From Fibrobacterota bacterium (lineage in GTDB: Bacteria; Fibrobacterota; Fibrobacteria; UBA11236), in the NCBI GenBank assembly GCA_028287505.1, contig JAQBPN010000013.1:1-34673 (forward strand): a stretch of 34,673 bases of DNA, given 5' to 3'. The notes below the pieces were generated by a model. It ran no database searches, was not told the DNA's origin, and was given only the letters and a program-made list of their open reading frames with translations. Every line of letters starts with the position of its first letter. Positions within the stretch are counted from its first letter, which is position 1. Of the stretch, positions 1 through 6,765 are shown piece by piece. A program made the position numbers and the translations under genes.

Positions 1-943
1 CCGGGGCCGCGCCGTTGGCGATGGTCAGGCCGGAGTCGTTGTTGGCGGCCGCGCGGGCCGCGGCCGAAGTGGTGGCCGAACCGTTGACCAGCTTAAGAAG
101 AGACTTGAGCTCCCATTCCACCAGGAATGCGGAAGTGGCTTCCGCGTTCACGCCGGGGTAACGCAGGTCGTCCAGGCCCAAGGGCAGTTTCAGCTTGCAA
201 TTCAAGGTCACGAGCTGCTGGGACAGGAAGGCGTTGTCGCGATCGTTCTTCAGGTTCTCGCGCAGGCCTTTCTTGGGGATGTTTTCCACGAACTCGTAGA
301 TGCGTTCCAGGGTGCCGTAGGTGTCGATCAATTCCACCGCGGTCTTGGGCCCGATTTTGGCCACGCCGGGGACGTTGTCGGAGGCGTCGCCGATCAGGGA
401 CAGGTAGTCGACGATGCGTTCAGGGGCCACGCCCATCTTCTCCTTCACTTCCTTGGCGCCGATCACCAGGGAGTCCGATTTGGCCTTGCCCAGGTCGAAG
501 AGGAAGACGTTGTCGTCCACCAACTGCATCATGTCCTTGTCGCGCGTCACGATGAACACCTTCATGCCGCGATCGCGGGCGTCGCAGGCCAGGGTGGCCA
601 TCACATCATCGGCCTCGAATCCCTCCAGCGCCACGGTCCGCAATCCGGTGATGGCCACGAATTCATCGATGATGGGCAACTGGCTCTGCAGGCCTTCCGG
701 CATGGGTTTGCGGTGGGCCTTGTATTCCTTGTACAGCTCATGGCGGAAGGTCTTTTTGGGAAGATCCTTCACGAAGGCGATGTGGGTCGGTTTGCATTCC
801 TGGACCAGGCGCAGGGCATGGGAGGCGAATCCGAAAATCGCGGAAACCTCCTGGCCCTTGGAGTTCTTCAGGGGGTTGTTGATGAAGGCGTAGAAGGAGC
901 GGTAGGCCAGGGCCGATACGTCGATGAGGTAGAGGGATTCCAT
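1..943 (-). CDS. polA: DNA polymerase I, N-terminal 5'-3' exonuclease part (partial)
   Basis: The reverse strand, starting at the ATG ending at 943, encodes a 5' flap endonuclease domain like the N-terminus of DNA polymerase I, which removes RNA primers and displaced flaps in replication and repair. Visible motifs are LIDVSALAYRSFYAF near the start, EADDVMATLACDARDRG, VTRDKDMMQLV and GDASDNVPGVAKIGPKTA (helix-hairpin-helix). These carry the family's metal-binding acidic residues. About 314 residues are present and the frame is open at base 1, so the proofreading and polymerase domains must lie outside the window. The last visible stretch is Ala/Asn-rich (about 15 residues after KLVNG), which fits the linker following the nuclease domain. 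A stand-alone exonuclease is the alternative, but such proteins usually end near here without the linker. The upstream GGA is a weak ribosome binding site. Confidence 0.92.
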   Translation of the reverse strand, partial: MESLYLIDVSALAYRSFYAFINNPLKNSKGQEVSAIFGFASHALRLVQECKPTHIAFVKDLPKKTFRHELYKEYKAHRKPMPEGLQSQLPIIDEFVAITGLRTVALEGFEADDVMATLACDARDRGMKVFIVTRDKDMMQLVDDNVFLFDLGKAKSDSLVIGAKEVKEKMGVAPERIVDYLSLIGDASDNVPGVAKIGPKTAVELIDTYGTLERIYEFVENIPKKGLRENLKNDRDNAFLSQQLVTLNCKLKLPLGLDDLRYPGVNAEATSAFLVEWELKSLLKLVNGSATTSAAARAAANNDSGLTIANGAAP

Positions 944-1065
944 GCTGGTTCCGTGGGGAGTCGTGTGTCTATCGGGACTCCGACCCGCCGGGAAGCGCCC
1001 AGCCGGACGGAGACCTTGGCGTAAAACAGCCGGCGGCCGGCCGCGGGACCGTTATCGGCGAATCG

Positions 1066-2025
1066 TCAAAGGTCGATTTTGGAGGCGACGGAATCGGTTT
1101 CCTTTTCGGATCCCTTTTCCGTTTCCTTGGGCTTTTCCGGAAGGGAGGGCATGGCCAAAGCCTGGGTCGCTTCCAGGTTCAGGGCCACGGCTTCCTTGAT
1201 GCGCTCCACGGCCTGGTCCATGCTGAGCGGCAGCTTGGATGAGGCGAGCACGCCGTCGGCCTGGAGCCGGAGGAACAGGCGCGGGATGGCCGGCAGGTTG
1301 ACCGAAGCCAGTTTCAGGATTTCCTCGTTGGAGAGCACCTTCTGGGGTTCATCGATCATCAACAGGCGGCCTTCGCCCAGGACCGCGACCCGATCGGTCA
1401 GTTCCAGGATGTCCTCGAGCCGGTGGGAGGAAACGATGATGCAAAGGCCGCGGCTTTTCAATTCCCGGAGGGTGGCAACGGTATCCTTGACCCCCACCTG
1501 ATCCAGATCGGAAAGGGGTTCGTCAAGCAGCAGCACGGAAGGATCCGCGATCAGGGCCATGGCCAAGGCGATGCGCCGGCGTTCGCCGCAGGACATTTCG
1601 TCCAGGTACCATTCCTTGGCCTGCTTCATGCGGACCAGTTTGAGCACGAAGTCGACCTTTTCCCGGATCACGCGGCCTTCATAGCCCATCAGGCGGCAGG
1701 CGCGGGCCAATTCGTCCTCGACGGTGGGGCCCACCAACTGGCTTTCCGGGTTCTGTTCCACCAGGTTCACGAACTCGTTCAGCTTTTTGTTGGAAAACTC
1801 TTCGATGCTGCGGCCGTTGTAGTGGATGTTGCCGTCGCTCTTTTCCATGTAGCCCGCGAGGATTTTCATCAGGGTGGTCTTGCCCGCGCCGTTGGCGCCG
1901 ACCAGGCCGACGATCTCCCCCTGATGGAGATCCATGCTGATCTTGTCCAGGGCATTATTGCCCGCAGGGTAGTTGAAAACAACGCTTTCCAGGGTCGCAA
2001 CCTTTTTCATCTCGCTCATATCCAT
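1066..2025 (-). CDS. EcfA/CbiO-like ABC transporter ATP-binding protein
   Basis: This 319-residue protein is a single ABC ATPase domain. Walker A GANGAGKTT is at residues 43-51, the Q-loop glutamine at 91 and Walker B VLLLDEP at about 164-170, with the switch histidine at 201 (SSHRLED). The stretch QNPESQLVGPTVEDE after the Q-loop is typical of energy-coupling-factor ATPases (EcfA/CbiO), which drive vitamin or metal uptake with a separate transmembrane protein and substrate-binding protein. Neither partner is nearby, so the substrate cannot be named. The signature motif is unusual: MSCGERRR in place of LSGGQ. About 90 residues follow the ATPase core, ending in a Lys/Glu/Ser-rich tail that looks disordered. 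An AGGGG lies just before the ATG at 2025; the in-frame ATG at 2019 is the alternative start. The gene is divergent from trpF and upstream of polA on the same strand, with 122 bases between them. Confidence 0.85.
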   Translation of the reverse strand: MDMSEMKKVATLESVVFNYPAGNNALDKISMDLHQGEIVGLVGANGAGKTTLMKILAGYMEKSDGNIHYNGRSIEEFSNKKLNEFVNLVEQNPESQLVGPTVEDELARACRLMGYEGRVIREKVDFVLKLVRMKQAKEWYLDEMSCGERRRIALAMALIADPSVLLLDEPLSDLDQVGVKDTVATLRELKSRGLCIIVSSHRLEDILELTDRVAVLGEGRLLMIDEPQKVLSNEEILKLASVNLPAIPRLFLRLQADGVLASSKLPLSMDQAVERIKEAVALNLEATQALAMPSLPEKPKETEKGSEKETDSVASKIDL

Positions 2026-2127
2026 TCACCCCTAAAGTTGTTTGGACTCCGACATCCCCCGGATTTCCACGAATCACGGTCGAAGCACCATCGAAATTTA
2101 GGAAAAAAATCTCTATTTTGCTTGCAA

Positions 2128-2215
2128 GGCTCCCGGTAAAGGGGGACCCGAGCCGCCCGCGGCCCCGTCCCAGGGGCCTTGGCGACAAGCCGGTCGGAGA
2201 CGACCTGAGGGCGGT
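2128..2215 (+). promoter_or_regulatory. Structured 5' leader of trpF (candidate cis-regulatory RNA)
   Basis: The bases before trpF can fold as follows. P1 is 2152-2158 with 2209-2215 (7 pairs, one G-U). It encloses three hairpins: 2161-2166/2173-2178 (GGCCCC/GGGGCC), 2178-2181/2186-2189 closing a GCGA tetraloop, and 2192-2196/2201-2205 closing a GAGA tetraloop. Both tetraloops are GNRA type on the plus strand only. The 3' arm of P1 covers the only purine-rich ribosome-binding-like tract (GAGGG, 2207-2211). An upstream arm GGCTC (2128-2132) can pair with GAGCC (2150-2154), competing with P1. A TATTTT box at 2114-2119 could start the transcript near 2127. I do not recognise a known riboswitch. 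GC-rich DNA folds easily by chance, so confidence is limited. Confidence 0.35.
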
Positions 2216-2222
2216 ACTAATC

Positions 2223-2918
2223 ATGAATGCGGTGAACCACGATTTAAAACACTGCCAGGTCAAGGTTTGCGGCGTCCGCGATCCCGCCGAGGCCGAAGCC
2301 CTGGACGCCCTGGGCGTGGACTGGATCGGTTTCAATTTCCATCCCGGCAGCAAGCGCTATGTCTCGGCCCAAGAGGCCGGGCCCATGATCCGATCCCTCC
2401 GCCATGCGCGGCCCGTTGGGGTTTTTGTGGACGCGGATCCGCAATTTGTGATCGACGTGACGAAGTCTACCGGTATACGATATATTCAATTGCACGGCAA
2501 CGAGGATTGGGACTACGTGCGCCGCATGCCGGTTCCCGTCATCAAGGCCATTCCCCATACGCGCCTGGCCGATCTCGGGGGACTCCGGGACTCCCTGGAA
2601 TCGGCATTGCGGGACGGCGGCGCCGCTGCGCCCTTGGCCTATTTTCTGGTGGATACGCTCGCCGGGGCGGCTAGTACGCTGTCCGGGGCTACCGGGGAAT
2701 TCGGCGGCAGCGGAAAGACGTTCGATTGGAACCTGTTGGCCCGGCATCCGCTGCCGCTGCCTTTTTTCCTGGCGGGGGGATTGGGGCCCCACAATCTGGC
2801 GGAAGCCCTGGCCGCGTGCGAACCCTTCGCCGTGGACCTGAACAGCAAGGTGGAGGTTTCGCCCGGCAGAAAAGACCTGGAAAAGGTCAAGGCCTGCCTC
2901 AAGATCGTTTCGGGCTGA
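2223..2918 (+). CDS. trpF: Phosphoribosylanthranilate isomerase
   Basis: TrpF converts N-(5-phosphoribosyl)anthranilate to 1-(2-carboxyphenylamino)-1-deoxyribulose 5-phosphate in tryptophan synthesis. The 231-residue protein shows the family's (beta/alpha)8 pattern in order: KVCGVRD with the catalytic cysteine, GFNFHPGSKRYV, VGVFVD, QLHGNE, then LVDTLAG with the catalytic aspartate, GSGKTFDW, LAGGLGPHN and the phosphate-binding VDLNSKVEVSPGRKD. The last motif is slightly off the usual DVSSGVE form. The frame is open upstream to about 2118, but that part is low-complexity Pro/Arg and unlike the family, so I take ATG 2223. No other trp gene is in the window, so trpF is solitary here. It converges with the lipoprotein gene at 2928, nine bases from stop to stop. 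The structured leader just upstream may regulate it. Confidence 0.93.
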   Translation: MNAVNHDLKHCQVKVCGVRDPAEAEALDALGVDWIGFNFHPGSKRYVSAQEAGPMIRSLRHARPVGVFVDADPQFVIDVTKSTGIRYIQLHGNEDWDYVRRMPVPVIKAIPHTRLADLGGLRDSLESALRDGGAAAPLAYFLVDTLAGAASTLSGATGEFGGSGKTFDWNLLARHPLPLPFFLAGGLGPHNLAEALAACEPFAVDLNSKVEVSPGRKDLEKVKACLKIVSG

Positions 2919-2927
2919 AAAGCGGGG

Positions 2928-3374
2928 TCAGCGCGGGTGCGCTTCGTCGATGACCTTGATCTTGAAGACCACGGCGGTGTCCGGGGTTTTCACGCGCACC
3001 TCCCGGATACCCACTTCCTCCCCTTGGGCCAGGGAATCCTTGGACAGCGGCAGGACCTTGAAATGGAAGGACTTCACCCGCCCCTTGGAACTGACCGCGC
3101 CCTCTTCCATGGCCAAGGTCGGGGGTATCGTGACGGTTACGCTGTCCAGCCTGCGGCCGTACATGAAGAATTGGCGGTTTTCGCCCAGTACCGTGGCCTC
3201 GGGCACCAGGCGCCATTCCGGCTGGACCGGAGGGAGGGGAGCGGGCGCCAACAGGGAACAGGCCGCCAGGTTCACGGCCAGGCAGACCGCGGCCAGGATG
3301 CCGAGGCTTCCCCGGATGTTGCGGATGTTACGGATGCGGCCGGGTACAGGAAGCGGTGCGGGAAGGAAAGGCAT
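2928..3374 (-). CDS. Small predicted lipoprotein, unknown function
   Basis: A 148-residue protein with a basic N-region, a hydrophobic stretch (GSLGILAAVCLAVNLAAC) and a lipobox LAAC at about residues 36-39, so it is probably lipidated and membrane anchored. The remaining roughly 110 residues are a beta-rich domain (TVTIPPTLAMEEGAVSS, GIREVRVKTPDTAVVFKIKVIDE) that I cannot assign. The N-region contains RNIRNIR, encoded by a short near-perfect tandem nucleotide repeat (about 3314-3340). The gene starts 18 bases after the lutC stop and looks co-transcribed with lutABC, but nothing in its sequence ties it to lactate metabolism. No strong ribosome binding site is seen, so the start could be further in. 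Confidence 0.7.
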   Translation of the reverse strand: MPFLPAPLPVPGRIRNIRNIRGSLGILAAVCLAVNLAACSLLAPAPLPPVQPEWRLVPEATVLGENRQFFMYGRRLDSVTVTIPPTLAMEEGAVSSKGRVKSFHFKVLPLSKDSLAQGEEVGIREVRVKTPDTAVVFKIKVIDEAHPR

Positions 3375-3392
3375 GGAAAAGAAATAGCATTT

Positions 3393-4043
3393 TCAGGGCC
3401 CGATGACGGCGACGACATGGCCGGGTCCGTGCACGCCCAGGGTCAGGGACAGTTCGATATCCGCCGTACGGCTGGGCCCGGTGATGAAGACCACGTAGGG
3501 CAGCCCGGAGCCGTCCCGGGACGCTCCCGCCTGGAACTTCCGGAAGAATTCCCCCATCCCCAGGAGAATGTCCTCCCTGCGGATCACCACCACGTGGGTG
3601 ATGGGCATGAGCGAAGCCGACCTGGGCCTGCCCGGGCCCGAGGTCATGGCAAGGCTGCCGGTCTCGGCGATGGCATTCTCGCATCCGGTGAGGCCGATGT
3701 CCGCCTGGCCCTGCACATGCTTGTCATCGCTTCCATAAAAGACTTTTTCCCCGTCCAGGCACGCGCCCACGCCGTAGGGCAGCCGCGCGGCGTCCCAGCT
3801 CAGGATCGCTTTTCCCGAAATGAAGCCGGCGACGCGCTTGCGCACGTCCGCTTCCGAGGCTTCCGTGAACACCTCCACGCCCAGGAGCTTGAATTCCTCC
3901 TCCAGCCGCTTGAGACGCGTGTCCGCGTCCATGGCCGGATAGGCCAGGCGTTCGGGTAGGCCGGCCTTGGCCTCCGGAATGTACGCGCGAACCTGGGCCT
4001 GGCGGACGCGGGCCAGGATGGCGAGACGGGCATCAGCGGACAT
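3393..4043 (-). CDS. lutC: LutC-type LUD-domain protein of lactate oxidation
   Basis: This is the LutC/YkgG member of the LUD superfamily. With LutA and LutB it forms the cytoplasmic iron-sulfur complex that oxidises L-lactate to pyruvate. The family's C-terminal half is clear: ADIGLTGCENAIAETGSLAM, then ITHVVVIRREDIL and FITGPSRTADIELSLTLGVHGP, close to the consensus that ends LutC proteins. I chose ATG 4043 (216 residues), preceded by AAAGGA at a good distance; a GTG at 4058 is a possible alternative. The start overlaps the 3' end of lutB by 11 bases, which suggests translational coupling. Order on the minus strand is lutA-lutB-lutC-lipoprotein. Confidence 0.9.
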   Translation of the reverse strand: MSADARLAILARVRQAQVRAYIPEAKAGLPERLAYPAMDADTRLKRLEEEFKLLGVEVFTEASEADVRKRVAGFISGKAILSWDAARLPYGVGACLDGEKVFYGSDDKHVQGQADIGLTGCENAIAETGSLAMTSGPGRPRSASLMPITHVVVIRREDILLGMGEFFRKFQAGASRDGSGLPYVVFITGPSRTADIELSLTLGVHGPGHVVAVIGP

Positions 4044-5493
4044 GGGTTTCCTTTCCACCAGCCGCGCCGGCCGCGACAGGGGCGGCGGGACGTCCGCCCT
4101 GCGCCCGTTTCCGTTCCAGGAAAAGCCGCTGGAAGGATTTTGGGGCCGGGGCCTTCATATCCCGGGAGCGCGTCCACCCGCCCGCGAGGCCGGGCAGTTT
4201 CCTGATCCATCCGTCCGGGGCCATCAGCCTGGCGGCGATGCCGCCCAGGCGCGCGCCCGCTTTGTAGAGCCAGGGCCGCGAGGCCACCATGCCGAAGCCC
4301 CACAGGCCGATGCGCAGGGACCAGGGGATGTCCGCTTCTTCCACCGCGTGCTTGCGCAGTTCCAGCAGCATGCGCGGGATGTCCAGGCGCACCGGGCAGA
4401 CCTCCTTGCACGCGCCGCACAGGGAACTGGCGTCGGGCAGGGCCTTCCAGCCCTTGATCCCGCGTAACCCAGGCGTTACGATGGCTCCGACCGGTCCGGG
4501 ATAGGTGTCCCCGTAGGCGTGGCCGCCGATGTTCTTGTAGACCGGGCAGGCATTGAGGCAGGCGCCGCAGCGGATGCAGCCCAGGATTTCCGCGATGGGG
4601 CCGCCCAGGATGCGGCTGCGGCCGTTGTCGAGCAGGATCACGTGCATCTCTTCGCAGCCGTCGGTTTCGCCGGGGCGGCGCGGGCCGGTGACCAGGGAGG
4701 TATAGGTGGTGATTTTCTGGCCGGTGGCGGAACGGCCCAGGATCTTGATCATCAAATCCAGATCGGCCAGGGACGGCACCAGTTTTTCGATGCCCATCAC
4801 CACCACGTGCACGCGAGGCAGGGTGGTGACCAGGCGGGCGTTGCCTTCATTGCTGACCAGGACGATGGTCCCGGAATCGATGACGCCGAAGTTGGCCCCG
4901 GTTATCCCCAGGTCCGCGGATAGGAATGCCTCGCGCAGCTTGGCGCGCGCGATCTTGGCCAGCTTCTCCGGGTCGGAGGTGTAAGGCACCTGGATTTTCC
5001 GGTGCATGATCTCGCCGATCTTCTCCTTGGTCATGTGGATGATGGGCAGGATGATGTGCGAAGGAGTGGTGTCCGCCAGCTGCACGATGTATTCGCCCAG
5101 ATCGGTTTCCAGCACGTCCAGGCCCGCCTCGAGCAGATCGTGGTTGAGATGCGTCTCTTCCGTGGCCATGGACTTGGACTTCACGGCCCGCTTGCAATTC
5201 CCGTTCTTGGCGATTTCCACCATGATGCGGTTGGCGGCTTTGCCGTCCTCGGCCCAATGCACCTTCACGCCATTCTGGATCAGATTCTTTTCGAAGGTTT
5301 CCAGGTTGCCGGCCAAATCCGTGAGCAGGCCCATTTTGGCGCGGCGCGCCATGTCCCGGATCATGTCCGAGTTTTCCAGGGAGGCCAGGGAGGCCGAGCG
5401 CCGCGAGCCCAGACGATCGGTGGCGCGACCCAGAGCGAGTTTGAGATCGTCGTCTTTGAGGGCCGTTTCTACGCGGTCTAAGAAATGGCTCAT
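4033..5493 (-). CDS. lutB: LutB-type iron-sulfur lactate-oxidation protein
   Basis: A 486-residue LutB/YkgF homologue. It has an N-terminal LUD domain (about 60-290; motifs NGNCKRAVKSKSMATEETHL and GITGANFGVIDSGTIVLVSN) followed by a ferredoxin-like region with two cysteine clusters. The first is CIRCGACLNACP (Cys 306, 309, 312, 316) and the second CGACKEVCP (Cys 359, 362, 366). A C-terminal tail of about 110 residues fits the DUF3390-type end of LutB. It passes electrons from lactate within the LutABC complex. I chose ATG 5493 (MSHFLDRVE), where similarity to the family begins; the frame extends to 5718 only through a repeat element and low-complexity sequence. The distance to lutA is 310 bases, unusually long for this operon, and is filled by a palindromic element. 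Confidence 0.93.
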   Translation of the reverse strand: MSHFLDRVETALKDDDLKLALGRATDRLGSRRSASLASLENSDMIRDMARRAKMGLLTDLAGNLETFEKNLIQNGVKVHWAEDGKAANRIMVEIAKNGNCKRAVKSKSMATEETHLNHDLLEAGLDVLETDLGEYIVQLADTTPSHIILPIIHMTKEKIGEIMHRKIQVPYTSDPEKLAKIARAKLREAFLSADLGITGANFGVIDSGTIVLVSNEGNARLVTTLPRVHVVVMGIEKLVPSLADLDLMIKILGRSATGQKITTYTSLVTGPRRPGETDGCEEMHVILLDNGRSRILGGPIAEILGCIRCGACLNACPVYKNIGGHAYGDTYPGPVGAIVTPGLRGIKGWKALPDASSLCGACKEVCPVRLDIPRMLLELRKHAVEEADIPWSLRIGLWGFGMVASRPWLYKAGARLGGIAARLMAPDGWIRKLPGLAGGWTRSRDMKAPAPKSFQRLFLERKRAQGGRPAAPVAAGAAGGKETHVR

Positions 5494-5571
5494 GGGACGA
5501 ACCGGTGGGGCGGAAGATGTGCGGAAGGAGAGTGGAGGGGTTTTGAAACGAAGAAACACTTGATGGAGGAC

Positions 5572-5774
5572 TCGTCGGGCGTCGGGCGTCGGGCGTCGGG
5601 CGTAAAGAATGGGATCGCTTTGGTAACGGAGTACGCGCTTATTTGGGACGGCTGGGAAGCGGCGGCGGAACGCCCTGCCGTTGGCCCGAGCCGCCCAAAG
5701 CCAGCGGCAAGAGACCACCCATTCTTTACTGTCTTGGTCTTAACGCCCGACGCCCGACGCCCGACGCCCGACGA
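5572..5774. repeat. Palindromic element with CGTCGGG heptad arms in the lutA-lutB gap
   Basis: The gap between lutA and lutB (5494-5803) holds a 203-bp inverted-repeat element. The left arm (5572-5603) is four tandem copies of the heptad GTCGGGC; the right arm (5743-5774) is its exact reverse complement. Next inward, AAAGAATGGG (5604-5613) is mirrored by CCCATTCTTT (5718-5727), with about 15 extra bases on the right side. Further in, GGGACGGCT (5645-5653) pairs with AGCCGCCC (5689-5696). The whole can form one long interrupted hairpin. No open frame in it looks coding and no clear target-site duplication is seen. It resembles a MITE or intergenic palindromic repeat. Confidence 0.75.
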
Positions 5775-5803
5775 TATGTCGGTAAAATGCACCCCAGTGT
5801 CCA

Positions 5804-6568
5804 TCACATCTCCGTCCTCTGATTCAAGCCTTCTTCCAAAATCTGAGCAATGTGCTTCACTTGCAATGTCCCACCCCGCCTTTTCAAACCGCCTTCCATA
5901 TGCATCAGGCAGCCCATGTCGCAGCTCACCACCGCCTTGGCCCCGGAAGCTTCCAGGTTGCGCAGCTTGTTGTCCAGCATGCCGCCGGAGATGGCCGCGT
6001 TCTTCACCGAGAACATCCCGCCGAAGCCGCAGCATTCCTCCTGGTCCTTGAACTCGGCGCATTCCAGGCCTTGCACGCCGGCCAAGAGGGCGCGGGGCTG
6101 GGTCTTGACTCCCAGGCCGCGCAGCAGATGGCAGGAAGGGTGATAGGCCGCCTTGAGTCCCAGGCGCGCGCCCAGGTCGGTGATGCCCAATACATCGACC
6201 AGGAACACGGAGAATTCATAGCAGCGTTCCGAGACGGCATGGGCCTTGGCCGCGTATTCCTTATCGTCCCCGTCATCCTTGAACAACATGTGGTATTGGT
6301 GCGTGATCATGTCGCCGCAGGAACCGGACGGGACCACGATGGGGCCCTCCGTGGCGGAGAGCAGATCCAGGGTGTGGCGCGCCACCTTGCGCGCATCCGC
6401 GTGGAAGCCGGCGTTGAAGGCCGGCTGGCCGCAGCAGGTCTGGGCCAAGGGCACCTCCACCTCCACGCCAAGGCGCTCCAGGACGCTCACCACCGACATG
6501 CCCACTTCCGGATAGACTTCGTTGATGATGCAGGTATGGAAGAGCTGGACTTTTTTCGGAATCGTCAT
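5804..6568 (-). CDS. lutA: LutA-type lactate-oxidation protein (CCG domain)
   Basis: A 254-residue protein with two cysteine-rich CCG domains, the signature of LutA/YkgE and related heterodisulfide-reductase-like subunits. The first motif is TCCGQPAFN (Cys 45-46) and the second ECCGFGGMF (Cys 179-180), with accompanying cysteines in PSGSCGD (84), HPSCHLLRG (146) and SCDMGCLMH. These bind iron-sulfur clusters in the LutABC complex that oxidises L-lactate. It is the first gene of the operon. ATG 6568 begins the family's usual N-terminus (VQLFHTCIINEVYPEVG). The upstream GGGGGCGGA is only a loose ribosome binding site. No lutR-type regulator or lactate permease lies next to it. Confidence 0.93.
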   Translation of the reverse strand: MTIPKKVQLFHTCIINEVYPEVGMSVVSVLERLGVEVEVPLAQTCCGQPAFNAGFHADARKVARHTLDLLSATEGPIVVPSGSCGDMITHQYHMLFKDDGDDKEYAAKAHAVSERCYEFSVFLVDVLGITDLGARLGLKAAYHPSCHLLRGLGVKTQPRALLAGVQGLECAEFKDQEECCGFGGMFSVKNAAISGGMLDNKLRNLEASGAKAVVSCDMGCLMHMEGGLKRRGGTLQVKHIAQILEEGLNQRTEM

Positions 6569-6747
6569 GTTGGTCCGCCCCCGGGCCGCTGGCTGCGCGG
6601 ATCCTCTGCGTCTGGGAAAAAGTATCCAATCCCGGGGCCGTGTGTCTTGGAAATGCCGATAGGATTATTGACTTTAATGCCGCGCCTGTTTTTGGCGTTT
6701 TTGGGCGCTTTCGCCCCCGTCAACAACGCGTGAATCCGGATGTCAGG

Positions 6748-6763
6748 TTCGGGCGAACCCGAA
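6748..6763 (-). other. Stem-loop directly after the regulator stop codon
   Basis: On the minus strand the sequence reads TTCGGG-TTCG-CCCGAA, a 6-pair stem with a UUCG loop beginning three bases past the stop codon of the GntR/LacI-type gene. No T-run follows, so it is not a canonical intrinsic terminator; it could stabilise the 3' end of the transcript. Plain GC-driven pairing is possible. Confidence 0.35.
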
Positions 6764-6765
6764 GT

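Noticed and set aside
2152-2215. trpF leader as a tRNA
   Set aside because: The 7-pair stem and cloverleaf-like layout are suggestive, but there is no anticodon arm or TTC loop and it is only 64 bases.
2118-2222. N-terminal extension of trpF
   Set aside because: Pro/Arg-rich, not conserved in TrpF, and coincides with the structured leader.
5572-5774. CGTCGGG heptads as a CRISPR array
   Set aside because: The repeats are contiguous with no spacers and occur as inverted arms, not as a direct array.
6703-6716. GGGCG-CTTT-CGCCC hairpin before lutA as a terminator of the regulator gene
   Set aside because: On the minus strand it is followed by A residues rather than T, so it lacks the terminator form.
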